Positions 1 to 6,085 of a DNA stretch of 6,085 bases are shown one piece after another. Origin of the DNA: Brevundimonas sp. UBA7635 (GTDB lineage: Bacteria; Pseudomonadota; Alphaproteobacteria; Caulobacterales; Caulobacteraceae). The notes below the pieces were generated by a model. That model had not been told where the DNA came from. It saw only the letters and a list, made by a program, of their open reading frames with translations, and did no database searches. The position numbers and the translations under genes are program-made. The DNA lies in NCBI GenBank assembly GCA_002483865.1, contig DLIT01000024.1, forward strand, positions 26,333 through 32,417. Direction: 5' to 3'. Position 1 is the first letter of the stretch, and each line of letters begins with the position of its first letter.

Positions 1-15
1 ATCTCGATTTGAGAT
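1..15. repeat. Short inverted repeat beyond the pilin-like gene
   Basis: ATCTC and GAGAT flank a 5-base spacer immediately downstream of the stop codon of the minus-strand pilin-like gene. The stem is only 5 bp and touches the window edge, so a longer structure or the next gene may lie outside. It could be part of a transcription terminator, but no clear U-tract is visible. Confidence 0.2.
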
Positions 16-582
16 TTATACTCTAGGCGCAATATTTACCGTTAGAACCTCAGAGTATTGGCCTGCCAGCAGGCCAGCTCCCTCAGGGTCGCGGGTCACA
101 AACTGGATCCGGCCGACGCCAGCCGAGATTCCCTCTCCACTGCTGACACTGAGCTGGCGATTACGGCTGTGGAAGCGGGCCTGAATGGACCCCGCCTCTG
201 GCGAGACGGTCGGCAGGTCCAGTTCGACGTCGTAGGCCAGATTGCCGGAATAGGGCCCCTCACCGCGCGGCTGCCCCTGGTGGGCCAGGCCACCATTCTG
301 GGACACCAGACTGACTTCGAACGGGACATTGCAATCCAGCGCCAGCGCGCCTTGGGCGCGCTTTCCGCCCGTCAACTCGCCAAAATCGATCTGGCCCCCG
401 CCGTGAATTTCGCACCGCGGCAGGATCTTTCCCGAGACGACCACGTCCAGACGGGTGCCGACCAGGTCAACGCCATGGTCGGCGAAGTTATCCGCCGAGG
501 CAGCGCTGGCAGACCCCGCCGCGATCATCGCGCACAGGGCTGCCAAGCCGTGATGCCAGCGCACCGGAACCTGATCACCCAT
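16..582 (-). CDS. Exported spore coat protein U / Csu-type pilin-like protein
   Basis: This 188-residue protein appears to be a secreted subunit of the spore coat U (SCPU) / Csu pilin type, a family assembled on the outer surface by chaperone-usher machinery. It opens with a signal peptide: a basic stretch (R8, H10, H11), a hydrophobic core around residues 13-22, and Ala-x-Ala cleavage options after A27 or A30. The mature part has two cysteines, C57 (PRCEIHG) and C84 (LDCNVPF), spaced as in the disulfide of SCPU domains. It also has the family-like 'IDFGEL' after the first cysteine, 'LAYDVELDL' mid-domain and the closing strand 'AGQYSEVLTVNI'. I chose the ATG at 582 because GGGGGAG lies 7 bases upstream and the signal peptide then starts cleanly; a TTG at 603 in the same frame has no such site. 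No chaperone or usher gene is in view, though one could lie left of the window. The family call rests on motif recognition only. A generic beta-sandwich exported protein is the alternative. Confidence 0.65.
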   Translation of the reverse strand: MGDQVPVRWHHGLAALCAMIAAGSASAASADNFADHGVDLVGTRLDVVVSGKILPRCEIHGGGQIDFGELTGGKRAQGALALDCNVPFEVSLVSQNGGLAHQGQPRGEGPYSGNLAYDVELDLPTVSPEAGSIQARFHSRNRQLSVSSGEGISAGVGRIQFVTRDPEGAGLLAGQYSEVLTVNIAPRV

Positions 583-589
583 CGGACCA

Positions 590-596
590 CTCCCCC
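590..596 (-). promoter_or_regulatory. Ribosome binding site deciding the pilin-like start
   Basis: The minus strand reads GGGGGAG, 7 bases before the ATG at 582. It supports that start over the upstream in-frame TTG at 603. Confidence 0.6.
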
Positions 597-652
597 ACCG
601 CAAACCTGCGGCTCGCCCCCTAACCCCTGCGGTCAGGTTTCGACGGTTAGCG

Positions 653-669
653 TTCCAAGAGTTGTGCCA
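653..669 (-). promoter_or_regulatory. Candidate sigma54-like -24/-12 element
   Basis: The minus strand reads TGGCAC, 5 bases, then TTGGAA. This matches the sigma54 (RpoN) consensus TGGCAC-N5-TTGCA except that the -12 C is G. The GG-to-GG spacing of 10 bases is correct. A start near 643 would leave a leader of about 60 bases before the pilin-like ATG. The lost -12 C is a serious defect because GC there is normally strongly conserved, so this is only a candidate. Confidence 0.25.
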
Positions 670-725
670 TCCCGTTTTGACACAGATCCCACGACCGGGC
701 TCGCACCTGCCCGAACGTCATTAGG

Positions 726-741
726 TTAATGAAACGTTAAC
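726..741. promoter_or_regulatory. CtrA-type binding box, TTAA-N7-TTAAC
   Basis: TTAA at 726-729 and TTAA at 737-740 are separated by exactly 7 bases, and the second is followed by C. Read on the minus strand the box is also TTAA-N7-TTAAC. This is the full binding consensus of CtrA, the cell-cycle response regulator of Caulobacter and relatives. It lies about 145 bases upstream of the pilin-like ATG, with no other gene start nearby, since glcB ends at 846 on the same strand. It falls at or just after the start site predicted for the sigma70-like promoter at 749-777, which would suit repression. It lies upstream of the sigma54-like element, which would suit activation. The motif match is direct; binding is inferred. 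Confidence 0.5.
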
Positions 742-748
742 GAGCGGC

Positions 749-777
749 GTTCTATGCGAGCTTGCGCGTCTTGACAA
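749..777 (-). promoter_or_regulatory. Candidate housekeeping promoter for the pilin-like gene
   Basis: On the minus strand TTGTCA (772-777) and TAGAAC (749-754) are 17 bases apart. CATAGAAC also partly fits the Caulobacter -10 pattern GCTANAWC, at 14 bases from a TTGTCAA -35. Transcription would start near 742 and run toward the pilin-like gene with a leader of about 160 bases. Both boxes are imperfect, so the call is tentative. Confidence 0.3.
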
Positions 778-845
778 GCTTTTGCCCCAGTTTGGGACAT
801 TTGCGATATATGAAGGTAGCCGGATCAGGTAAGGGCGACTCGACC

Positions 846-2999
846 CTATCGGGATTTTCTCTTGCGCCGATAAGCCGTTAGCAGATGCTCAGTATAGCCG
901 TTCGGCTGGTCTGCACCTTTGTAAACAAGTGCAACCGCTGCCTGCCATGCGGGTCCGTCATAGCCGGGGCTCAGTCGCCGATAGGCACTGTCGCCCTCGT
1001 TCTGGCGATCCACGACCAGGGCCATACGCTTAAGAACGGCCATAACCTCGTCTTCGCTCGTGACACCATGGCGCAGCCAGTTGGCAATGTGCTGACTTGA
1101 GATTCTCAGGGTAGCGCGATCTTCCATCAGGCCAATGTCGTGAATGTCTGGCACCTTGGAGCAGCCCACGCCCTGATCGATCCAGCGCACCACATAGCCC
1201 AGGATGCCCTGGCAGTTGTTCTCCAGTTCCTGGCGGATTTCGTCGGCCGACGGGGTGCCCGTTGCCAGCGGCAGGGTCAGCAGAGGCTTGAGCCCCGTCT
1301 CGGCACGGTGGGCCAGTTCCTGCTGCACCGACCAGACATCCACCTGGTGATAGTGAAGCGCGTGCAGGGTTGCCGCCGTCGGAGACGGCACCCAGGCGGT
1401 CGAGGCCCCAGCCGAGGGATGACCGGCCTTGGTCGCCAGCATATCCCCCATGCGGTCCGGCGCGGCCCACATGCCCTTGCCGATCTGCCCCTTGCCCGAC
1501 AGGCCGGAGTTCAGGCCGATATCGACGTTGCGATCCTCATAGGCCTTGATCCAGGCTGTGCCCTTGACCGCCTCCTTGCGCACCACCGGGCCGGCTTCCA
1601 TCATGGTGTGGATCTCGTCGCCGGTGCGGTCCAGGAAGCCGGTATTGATGAAGACGACCCGGTCCCGTGCCGCCGCGATACAGTTGCGCAGGTTGACGCT
1701 GGTGCGGCGCTCCTCGTCCATGATGCCCATCTTCAGCGTCAGCGGCGGCAGGCCCAGCCCCTGCTCGACCGCCGCGAACAGCTCGCTGGCAAAGGCCACC
1801 TCTTCCGAGCCGTGCATCTTGGGCCGCACGACATAGATGGAGCCCGTCTCGCTGTTGCGCTGGCCAGCGGGCCGCTGCAGGTCGTGCAGGCCGGTCAGCG
1901 CCGTGACGGCGATATCCAGGATGTTCTCGGGCACTTCGCGGCCGCTGGCGTCCAGCACCGCGTCCGTGGTCAGGTGCAAACCCACATTGCGCATCAGCAG
2001 GACGCTGCGCCCCTTCAGGTTCAGGGCCGAGCCGTCCGGCGCGGTATAGGCGCGATCCGGGTTCAGGGTGCGGTCCAGCGACTGGCCGTCCTTGCTGAAC
2101 CGGGCCGACAGGTCGCCCTTCATCAGGCCCAGCCAGTTGCCATAGACCAGCACCTTGTCCTCGGCATCGACGGCGGCGACGCTGTCTTCGGCGTCGCAGA
2201 TAGCCGTCAGGGCCGCCTCTAAGATGACGTCGGCAACGCCCGCCGGATCGGTCTTGCCGATGCGGTGGTTGCGGTCGATGACGATTTCGAAATGCAGACC
2301 GTTGTGGCGCAACAGGACAGCGGACAGAGCCCCTGCCTCACCCACATAGCCGGCAAAGGCGTCGAGCGTGGCCAGTCCGACCGTCTGCCCATCCTTCAAC
2401 TCGACCACCAGAGCGCCGTCCTCGACACGATAGGCCACAGCGTCGGCGTGGCTGCCAGCGCCCAGCGGCGCGGCGCGGTCCAGAAACTGGCGCGCCTTGT
2501 CGATGACTTTTTGGCCGCGCTCGGCGTCATAGCCGCCCCCCTGCGGCAGGTCGCCCAGAGCATCCGTGCCGTAAAATGCATCGTACAGGCTGCCCCAACG
2601 CGCATTGGCCGCGTTCAGCAGATAGCGGGCATTGGTCAGCGGCACGACCAGTTGCGGACCTGCCATGGTGGCCAGTTCGGGATCAACATTGTTCGTGGCA
2701 ACCGTGAACGGGCCAACCTCCGGCTCGATATAGCCGATCTCTTTCAGAAACGCCTGATATTCGCCCTGATCCGGTTGGCCGGGGCGGGCGCGGTGCCAGC
2801 CGTCGATCCGGGCCTGAATCTGGTCGCGCTTGGCCAGCAGTTCTCGTGTCTTATCGGCAAAGCGATCCACCAGCCCTTCCAGCACCGACCAGAAGGTCTC
2901 TGCCGTCACCCCCGTGCCGGGGGCGGCGCGCACTCGAATGAAGGCGTCCAGCTCGGCGGCGACACTCAGCTTGCCGTGGCGGATCATGGGGGTGGTCAT
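846..2999 (-). CDS. glcB: Malate synthase G
   Basis: This enzyme condenses glyoxylate with acetyl-CoA and water to give malate and CoA, the second step of the glyoxylate route, in the cytoplasm and with Mg2+. The 717-residue protein is close to the roughly 723 residues of E. coli GlcB and appears intact. Family residues are present: the catalytic Arg in 'LLMRNVG' (R337), the metal ligands Glu in 'GIMDEERRT' (E429) and Asp in '[11 protein letters not shown]' (D457), the catalytic-base Asp in 'GLMEDRATL' (D627), and the conserved Cys in 'GVGCSKVPD' (C613), spaced as in E. coli. The ATG at 2999 is preceded by AGGAGA with a 5-base gap; a TTG five codons upstream would overlap that site and is rejected. 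A LysR regulator is transcribed divergently, with a palindromic operator between them, so LysR-type control is likely. No isocitrate lyase gene is in view. No convincing terminator follows the stop codon, so some read-through toward the pilin-like gene is possible. Confidence 0.97.
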   Translation of the reverse strand: MTTPMIRHGKLSVAAELDAFIRVRAAPGTGVTAETFWSVLEGLVDRFADKTRELLAKRDQIQARIDGWHRARPGQPDQGEYQAFLKEIGYIEPEVGPFTVATNNVDPELATMAGPQLVVPLTNARYLLNAANARWGSLYDAFYGTDALGDLPQGGGYDAERGQKVIDKARQFLDRAAPLGAGSHADAVAYRVEDGALVVELKDGQTVGLATLDAFAGYVGEAGALSAVLLRHNGLHFEIVIDRNHRIGKTDPAGVADVILEAALTAICDAEDSVAAVDAEDKVLVYGNWLGLMKGDLSARFSKDGQSLDRTLNPDRAYTAPDGSALNLKGRSVLLMRNVGLHLTTDAVLDASGREVPENILDIAVTALTGLHDLQRPAGQRNSETGSIYVVRPKMHGSEEVAFASELFAAVEQGLGLPPLTLKMGIMDEERRTSVNLRNCIAAARDRVVFINTGFLDRTGDEIHTMMEAGPVVRKEAVKGTAWIKAYEDRNVDIGLNSGLSGKGQIGKGMWAAPDRMGDMLATKAGHPSAGASTAWVPSPTAATLHALHYHQVDVWSVQQELAHRAETGLKPLLTLPLATGTPSADEIRQELENNCQGILGYVVRWIDQGVGCSKVPDIHDIGLMEDRATLRISSQHIANWLRHGVTSEDEVMAVLKRMALVVDRQNEGDSAYRRLSPGYDGPAWQAAVALVYKGADQPNGYTEHLLTAYRRKRKSR

Positions 3000-3004
3000 G
3001 GGCT

Positions 3005-3010
3005 TCTCCT
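3005..3010 (-). promoter_or_regulatory. Ribosome binding site deciding the glcB start
   Basis: The minus strand reads AGGAGA, 5 bases before the ATG at 2999. It fixes that ATG rather than the in-frame TTG at 3014 as the translation start. Confidence 0.7.
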
Positions 3011-3070
3011 GCAATCTTGCCCCACCCTATCGCGGACGATCCCCGCTATCCATGGACAAGAATGACAGCT

Positions 3071-3093
3071 ATCTTTGCATGATCTGCAAAGAT
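3071..3093. promoter_or_regulatory. Palindromic operator (LysR box) between glcB and the LysR gene
   Basis: ATCTTTGCA and TGCAAAGAT form a perfect 9-bp inverted repeat around the 5-base spacer TGATC. The central 13 bases fit T-N11-A (T at 3076, A at 3088), the standard LysR-family recognition pattern with dyad symmetry. It lies in the 106-base divergent intergenic region, 72 bases upstream of the glcB ATG and 12 bases before the LysR ATG. Its right end directly abuts the LysR Shine-Dalgarno GGAG at 3094. Bound regulator could therefore act on glcB and on its own gene. The TTTGCA core also recalls the TTTGCAAA sites of ScfR-type regulators (RamB, PccR) of acetate and propionate metabolism, but the half-site spacing differs. 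Confidence 0.75.
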
Positions 3094-3097
3094 GGAG
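3094..3097 (+). promoter_or_regulatory. Ribosome binding site deciding the LysR start
   Basis: GGAG sits 8 bases before the ATG at 3106 and immediately follows the operator palindrome. In-frame ATGs at 3052 and 3079 lack a comparable site and would place the palindrome inside the coding region. Confidence 0.55.
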
Positions 3098-3105
3098 CCG
3101 CGACC

Positions 3106-3996
3106 ATGCTGGCCGAGTATGAAATCTTCGTCCGCGCACTGGAGGAAGGCAGCCTGTCCGCCGCCGCGCGCAGGCTGGACCTGTCGCCAGCGGTGGCGTC
3201 GCGGCGGCTCGCCCGACTGGAAGACCGATTGGGCGTGCGCCTGATCGAGCGCACCTCGCGCCGTCTGGCCCCGACCGAGGCAGGGCGGCTGGTCTATGAG
3301 CGAGCACTGCAACTTCTGGACGGTGTCGAAGACCTCGAGGCCTCGGTCTCGCGCCGCACCACACAGGCACGCGGCCTTTTGCGGGTGACGGCCCCCACCT
3401 CGTTCGGGCGACGCAGGCTGGCTCCCTATCTTCAGCCGTTTCTGGAAAACAATCCGCGTCTGACGCTGGAACTGAACCTGACCGACGCCTTCGTCGATCT
3501 GATGGCCGAGGATGTGGATGTGGCGGTGCGTATCGGTGCGCATGACCCTGCCAATCCAGCGATGCAGAAACTGGCCCCCAACCGCCGCGTTCTATGCGCC
3601 AGTCCTGACTATATCGCCCGCCACGGCGCACCGGACACGCTGGACGCGCTGCGCGATCACGCCCAGCTGGCCGCCGAGAACCAGTCCCTGTGGCGACTGG
3701 AAGGTCCCAACGGCCCCGTGACCTTCCGAGCCCGCAGCCGCGTGCGTACCAACTCCTCCGAGGTGGCCCGTGAACTGGTGCTGGCCGGAGCCGGTATTGC
3801 CCTTCGCTCCACGTGGGATGTGGGCGAAGAGCTGAAGGATGGCCGCCTGACTGTGGTGCTGCCCGCCTATAGCGGGGCCTCAGACATCGCCATATTTGCC
3901 CTGACTGCCGGAAGAGCGCGGGCCGAGACGAGGGTGCGCACCTTCATCGACTTTCTCTCTGGCCTCTATGGCGATGTTCCCGAATGGGACCGCTAG
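3106..3996 (+). CDS. LysR-family transcriptional regulator (CrgA-like), probable regulator of glcB
   Basis: A 296-residue DNA-binding regulator of normal LysR length. Residues 1-60 form the winged helix-turn-helix, with the typical sequence 'GSLSAAARRLDLSPAVASRR' followed by 'LEDRLGVRLIERTSRRLAPTEAG'. A linker helix runs to about residue 88. The rest is the periplasmic-binding-protein-like effector domain, starting 'GLLRVTAPTSFGRRRLAPYL' and including 'EDVDVAVRIG', which resembles the CrgA-like subgroup. The ATG at 3106 gives the usual family N-terminus just before 'YEIFVRALEEGS' and has GGAG upstream; ATGs at 3052 and 3079 are less likely. Divergence from glcB and the shared T-N11-A palindrome suggest it controls malate synthase and its own expression. 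The effector is unknown; glyoxylate, glycolate or a related metabolite would make sense, but nothing in the sequence proves this. CrgA-like LysR proteins can also serve unrelated targets, so the link to glcB is by context. Confidence 0.93.
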   Translation: MLAEYEIFVRALEEGSLSAAARRLDLSPAVASRRLARLEDRLGVRLIERTSRRLAPTEAGRLVYERALQLLDGVEDLEASVSRRTTQARGLLRVTAPTSFGRRRLAPYLQPFLENNPRLTLELNLTDAFVDLMAEDVDVAVRIGAHDPANPAMQKLAPNRRVLCASPDYIARHGAPDTLDALRDHAQLAAENQSLWRLEGPNGPVTFRARSRVRTNSSEVARELVLAGAGIALRSTWDVGEELKDGRLTVVLPAYSGASDIAIFALTAGRARAETRVRTFIDFLSGLYGDVPEWDR

Positions 3997-4005
3997 TGGC
4001 CTTAA

Positions 4006-4030
4006 GGAACGGCAAGGCCAAGGTCGCGTT
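4006..4030 (+). promoter_or_regulatory. Candidate EcfG/SigT general-stress promoter
   Basis: GGAAC (4006-4010) and CGTT (4027-4030) are separated by 16 bases. This matches the promoter consensus GGAAC-N16/17-CGTT of EcfG-type sigma factors (SigT in Caulobacter), which drive the alphaproteobacterial general stress response. Transcription would start around 4037, leaving a leader of about 30 bases with AAGGAG at 4053-4058 before the ATG at 4067. Position, orientation and spacing all suit the small membrane protein gene. The match is seen directly; stress control is inferred. Confidence 0.6.
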
Positions 4031-4066
4031 GGCTTTGTAAGGGGATAAAGGCAAGGAGAGAAAATT

Positions 4067-4360
4067 ATGGAGCCTGTAGAGCGCGACCGCCACCACAAAG
4101 CTGCCGATGCCGTCCACGACGGTCGTCCCGTTGACGCGGACTATGTGCGCAGTGGCGGAAAAGGCAAATCGGTCCTCCCCATTCTGGCGATCTCCACGGC
4201 AGCAGCTGCCATAGTGCTTATCGGACTGTTCCTGTTGTGGAGCGTCAACCGCGGCGATGTGGACCGTAATGTGCCAGAAAAAGCCGCTGACACCGCCGAG
4301 TTCGCGGGTGATCGTCCCGCGCAAACCGGCCCTCAACCCGCCCCTATGCCCGAGCGATAA
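4067..4360 (+). CDS. Small single-pass membrane protein, unknown function
   Basis: I do not recognise this 97-residue protein. Residues 1-34 are polar and rich in His, Arg, Lys and Asp, ending in 'GGKGK'. Residues 35-60 form one strong membrane-spanning helix (SVLPILAIS through LLWSV). Residues 61-97 form a short hydrophilic tail with acidic and Pro/Gln-rich stretches. The charge pattern suggests the N-terminus stays in the cytoplasm and the tail faces the periplasm. No signal-peptidase site, lipobox or enzymatic motif is visible. AAGGAG lies 8 bases before the ATG, a strong ribosome binding site, and an EcfG-type promoter lies just upstream. It is 70 bases downstream of the LysR gene on the same strand but appears separately transcribed. 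The strong translation signals and the membrane helix make it a credible real gene. An open frame on the opposite strand (3944-4387) has no comparable support. Confidence 0.8.
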   Translation: MEPVERDRHHKAADAVHDGRPVDADYVRSGGKGKSVLPILAISTAAAAIVLIGLFLLWSVNRGDVDRNVPEKAADTAEFAGDRPAQTGPQPAPMPER

Positions 4361-4390
4361 CCGGCCGTCACACGATATCGCGCACATGAA

Positions 4391-4418
4391 AAAGGGCGGG
4401 AGAAATCTCCCGCCCTTT
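4391..4418. terminator. Bidirectional hairpin terminator between convergent genes
   Basis: AAAGGGCGGGAGA (4391-4403) and TCTCCCGCCCTTT (4406-4418) are perfect 13-bp inverted copies with 2 bases between them. On the minus strand the hairpin runs into five T residues (A at 4389-4393 on the plus strand), so it is best placed to end the peptidase transcript, whose stop codon is at 4423-4425. In the plus direction the stem ends in TTT and a weaker T-containing tract, so it probably also ends the small membrane protein transcript. Confidence 0.9.
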
Positions 4419-4422
4419 GTCC

Positions 4423-6085
4423 TTATTGACCGCTTTGCGGTGTCGTTTGCGGCTTGAGCCAGCGGTCCAGCCAGCTGGTCATTTCATACAGGGTGTGGCC
4501 AACGCTCTCACGGGCGCGGTAGCCGTGGTCCTCCAGCGGCAGGACCACATAGCGCGCCGTGGCGCCATTGCCCTTCAGCGCGGCGTAGAAGCGTTCCGTC
4601 TGGATCGGGAAGGTGCCGGAGTTGGCGTCCGCCTCGCCGTGGATCAGCAGGATCGGCTCGTTGATCTTGTTGGCGTAGGTGAAGGGCGACATGGCGTTGT
4701 AGGTGTCGGTCGCCTCCCAATAGGACCGCTGCTCGGCCTGAAAGCCGAACGGCGTCAGTGTGCGGTTATAGGCGCCCGAGCGGGCGATGCCCGTCCTGAA
4801 CAGGTCCGTGTGGGCCAACAGGTTCGCCGTCATGAAGGCGCCGTAGGAGTGGCCGCCGACGGCGATCCGGTCGCGATCCGCCACGCCTCGGGCCACCACG
4901 GCGTCGACCGCCGCCTTGGCGCTGGCGGACAGTTGCTCGATGTAGGTGTCGTTCGGCTCGGCCCCGTCGCGGCCGATGATCGGCATCGTCGGGTTGTCCA
5001 GAATGGCGTAGCCCTGGGTCAGCAGGAACAGGTGGCTGGAGCCGCCCGGCCGCACGAAGCGGTTGTCGGTGTCGACGACCTGACCGGCCACGGCGGCGTC
5101 GGTGAACTCGGCCGGATAGGCCCACATCAGCAGCGGCAGCGGCCCGTCGCGGTCCTTGTCGTAACCGGCGGGCAGATACAGCGTCCCCGACAGTTCAACC
5201 CCGTCGTCGCGGGTATAGGTGATCAGTTCGCGGCTGACCCCGGCCAGTTGCGGCGCCGGATCGGGGAAATGGGTCAGCTGGGTGACGCCGCCGTCCAGAT
5301 CGCGCACGCGCAGGTTGGCCGGGTCGGTGCGGCTTTCGCGATAGGTGACCAGCTTGCGGCCGTTCTCGTCCAGCACGCCGACGACGGTCTCATACTCGCC
5401 CTGGGCCGAGCGCCACAGACGCTCGGCGGCGCCGGTCTTCAGGTCCATCAGATCGAGGAAGGGATATTGCCCCTCGCGCGTCGCGCCCCCGCCCTCGACA
5501 AAGACCTTGGAGCCGTCGGCGTTGAAGCGCATGACCGAGCGGCCGCGCGCGTTCGGCTCGGTCACCACCGAGCCCGGATCATTGTAGCGATCCTGATAGT
5601 TGCGATCGACCAGGACGCGGCCCGCGCCGGGATTGGATGGATCGACCAGGGTGCGGGTCTCATGCCGCGTGTTGAACCAGCGGCTGTTGACGATGGCCAC
5701 GTCGTCGCGGCCCCAGGTGGTCCCGGCGTAGCGTTCCTTAAGGTCGATCAGCACCTGCGGGCGGTCGTTGAACGGCGCGCGCAGCATGAAGACGCGGTCG
5801 CGCACTTCGGCGGCGTTGCGGGGATCGCCGCCGTCCTGAGCCTCGGTCCAGACCAGGGTGGCGTCGGCGTCGGCGCGCCACTGGACCGAGCGCGGCCCCG
5901 GCGCCACGGCGTCGAACGGCGTCGGCACATTGTCCCGCAGCGGCAGGTCGGCGACGCGGTACGCCTCGCGCCCGTTCAGGTCGGTGACGATGATGTCGGA
6001 CGGAAACAGGCTGGCCGGCACGACATAGGAATAAGGCTTCTTCACCCGCGTCTGCAGGATGTAACGGCCGTCCGGCGAGGTCGAC
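4423..6085 (-). CDS. S9-family serine peptidase, glutamyl endopeptidase-like (5' end outside window)
   Basis: This is the C-terminal 553 residues of a prolyl-oligopeptidase-family enzyme that cleaves peptides with a Ser-Asp-His triad. The triad is visible: Ser in 'GGHSYGAF' (codon 4846-4848), Asp in 'HGEADANSG' (4627-4629) and His in 'LEDHGYRARES' (4525-4527). The last 270 or so residues form the alpha/beta-hydrolase domain; the part before it has repeats such as 'DGRYILQ' and 'FNADGSKVF' typical of the beta-propeller that gates the active site. The stretches 'NPTMPIIG', 'ARSGAYNRTLTPFGFQAE' and 'YWEATDTYNAMSPF' closely resemble the glutamyl endopeptidase (MEROPS S9D) branch known from plant chloroplasts and many bacteria. 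The frame stays open to the right edge and encodes 'SPDGRYILQTRVKKPYSY', so the GTG at 6045 is internal, not the start. Family length suggests roughly 200-250 residues are missing, where a signal peptide would lie. Glu specificity and periplasmic location are inferred from the family. Confidence 0.93.
   Translation of the reverse strand, partial: STSPDGRYILQTRVKKPYSYVVPASLFPSDIIVTDLNGREAYRVADLPLRDNVPTPFDAVAPGPRSVQWRADADATLVWTEAQDGGDPRNAAEVRDRVFMLRAPFNDRPQVLIDLKERYAGTTWGRDDVAIVNSRWFNTRHETRTLVDPSNPGAGRVLVDRNYQDRYNDPGSVVTEPNARGRSVMRFNADGSKVFVEGGGATREGQYPFLDLMDLKTGAAERLWRSAQGEYETVVGVLDENGRKLVTYRESRTDPANLRVRDLDGGVTQLTHFPDPAPQLAGVSRELITYTRDDGVELSGTLYLPAGYDKDRDGPLPLLMWAYPAEFTDAAVAGQVVDTDNRFVRPGGSSHLFLLTQGYAILDNPTMPIIGRDGAEPNDTYIEQLSASAKAAVDAVVARGVADRDRIAVGGHSYGAFMTANLLAHTDLFRTGIARSGAYNRTLTPFGFQAEQRSYWEATDTYNAMSPFTYANKINEPILLIHGEADANSGTFPIQTERFYAALKGNGATARYVVLPLEDHGYRARESVGHTLYEMTSWLDRWLKPQTTPQSGQ

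Noticed and set aside
59..76. 8-bp inverted repeat with a 2-base loop (TGGCCTGC/GCAGGCCA)
   Set aside because: It lies inside the pilin-like coding sequence, encodes an Ala-Gly-Leu-Leu-Ala-Gly run, and has no U-tract. It is probably a coding coincidence.
58..729. Plus-strand open frame of 223 codons opposite the pilin-like gene
   Set aside because: It shows no recognisable domain and no convincing ribosome binding site. The minus-strand gene has a signal peptide, a Shine-Dalgarno and family motifs.
759..780. 6-bp stem AGCTTG/CAAGCT followed by T residues on the plus strand, as a possible terminator
   Set aside because: The T-tract is on the plus strand, where no gene ends here. On the minus strand, where glcB ends upstream, there is no U-tract.
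810..881. Tiny plus-strand open frame of about 23 codons starting at ATG 810
   Set aside because: It has no Shine-Dalgarno, no recognisable sequence, and it overlaps the 3' end of glcB.
1140..3065. Long plus-strand open frames opposite glcB (1140-2222 and 2265-3065)
   Set aside because: They are antisense to a complete, strongly recognised malate synthase G. Their translations are low-complexity, rich in Arg, Gln, His and Ala, with no domain, as expected from the shadow of a GC-rich gene.
3998..4036. Two mutually exclusive hairpins after the LysR stop (GGCCTT/AAGGCC and AAGGCCAA/TTGGCTTT), resembling an attenuator or a weak terminator
   Set aside because: The stems are short, one relies on a G-U pair, the U-tract is only three bases, and the region is better explained by the GGAAC-N16-CGTT promoter.
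3944..4387. Minus-strand open frame of 147 codons overlapping the LysR end and the small membrane protein
   Set aside because: It overlaps both plus-strand genes and the candidate stress promoter and lacks a clear ribosome site. The plus-strand small protein has stronger start signals and a clean membrane helix.

Overview
This 6,085-base window is GC-rich DNA from an alphaproteobacterium. A complete CtrA-type box (TTAA-N7-TTAAC), an EcfG-type stress promoter (GGAAC-N16-CGTT) and the character of the proteins point to the Caulobacterales, perhaps a Brevundimonas-like organism. That placement is inferred from sequence character, not from a database match. I see no mobile element, CRISPR array, rRNA or tRNA, and the gene order looks chromosomal.

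Layout, left to right. (1) Positions 16-582, minus strand: a small exported protein that looks like a spore coat protein U / Csu-type pilin subunit. (2) Positions 583-845: a 263-bp intergenic region with the CtrA-type box and two weaker promoter candidates (sigma70-like and sigma54-like), all oriented toward the pilin-like gene. (3) Positions 846-2999, minus strand: glcB, complete malate synthase G with all expected active-site residues. (4) Positions 3000-3105: a divergent intergenic region with a perfect 9-bp inverted repeat centred on a T-N11-A LysR box. (5) Positions 3106-3996, plus strand: a LysR-family regulator, the obvious candidate to control glcB and itself. (6) Positions 4067-4360, plus strand: an unrecognised 97-residue single-pass membrane protein behind a good candidate general-stress (EcfG/SigT) promoter. 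(7) Positions 4391-4418: a strong hairpin terminator between convergent genes. (8) Positions 4423-6085, minus strand: the C-terminal part of an S9-family serine peptidase resembling the glutamyl endopeptidase (S9D) branch, running off the right edge.

The glcB/LysR pair forms a plausible unit for acetate/glyoxylate metabolism. The other three genes look independent. No wholly new multi-gene system is evident. The most interesting signals are regulatory: the operator palindrome abutting the LysR ribosome binding site, the stress promoter on an undescribed small membrane protein, and the CtrA box upstream of the pilin-like gene.
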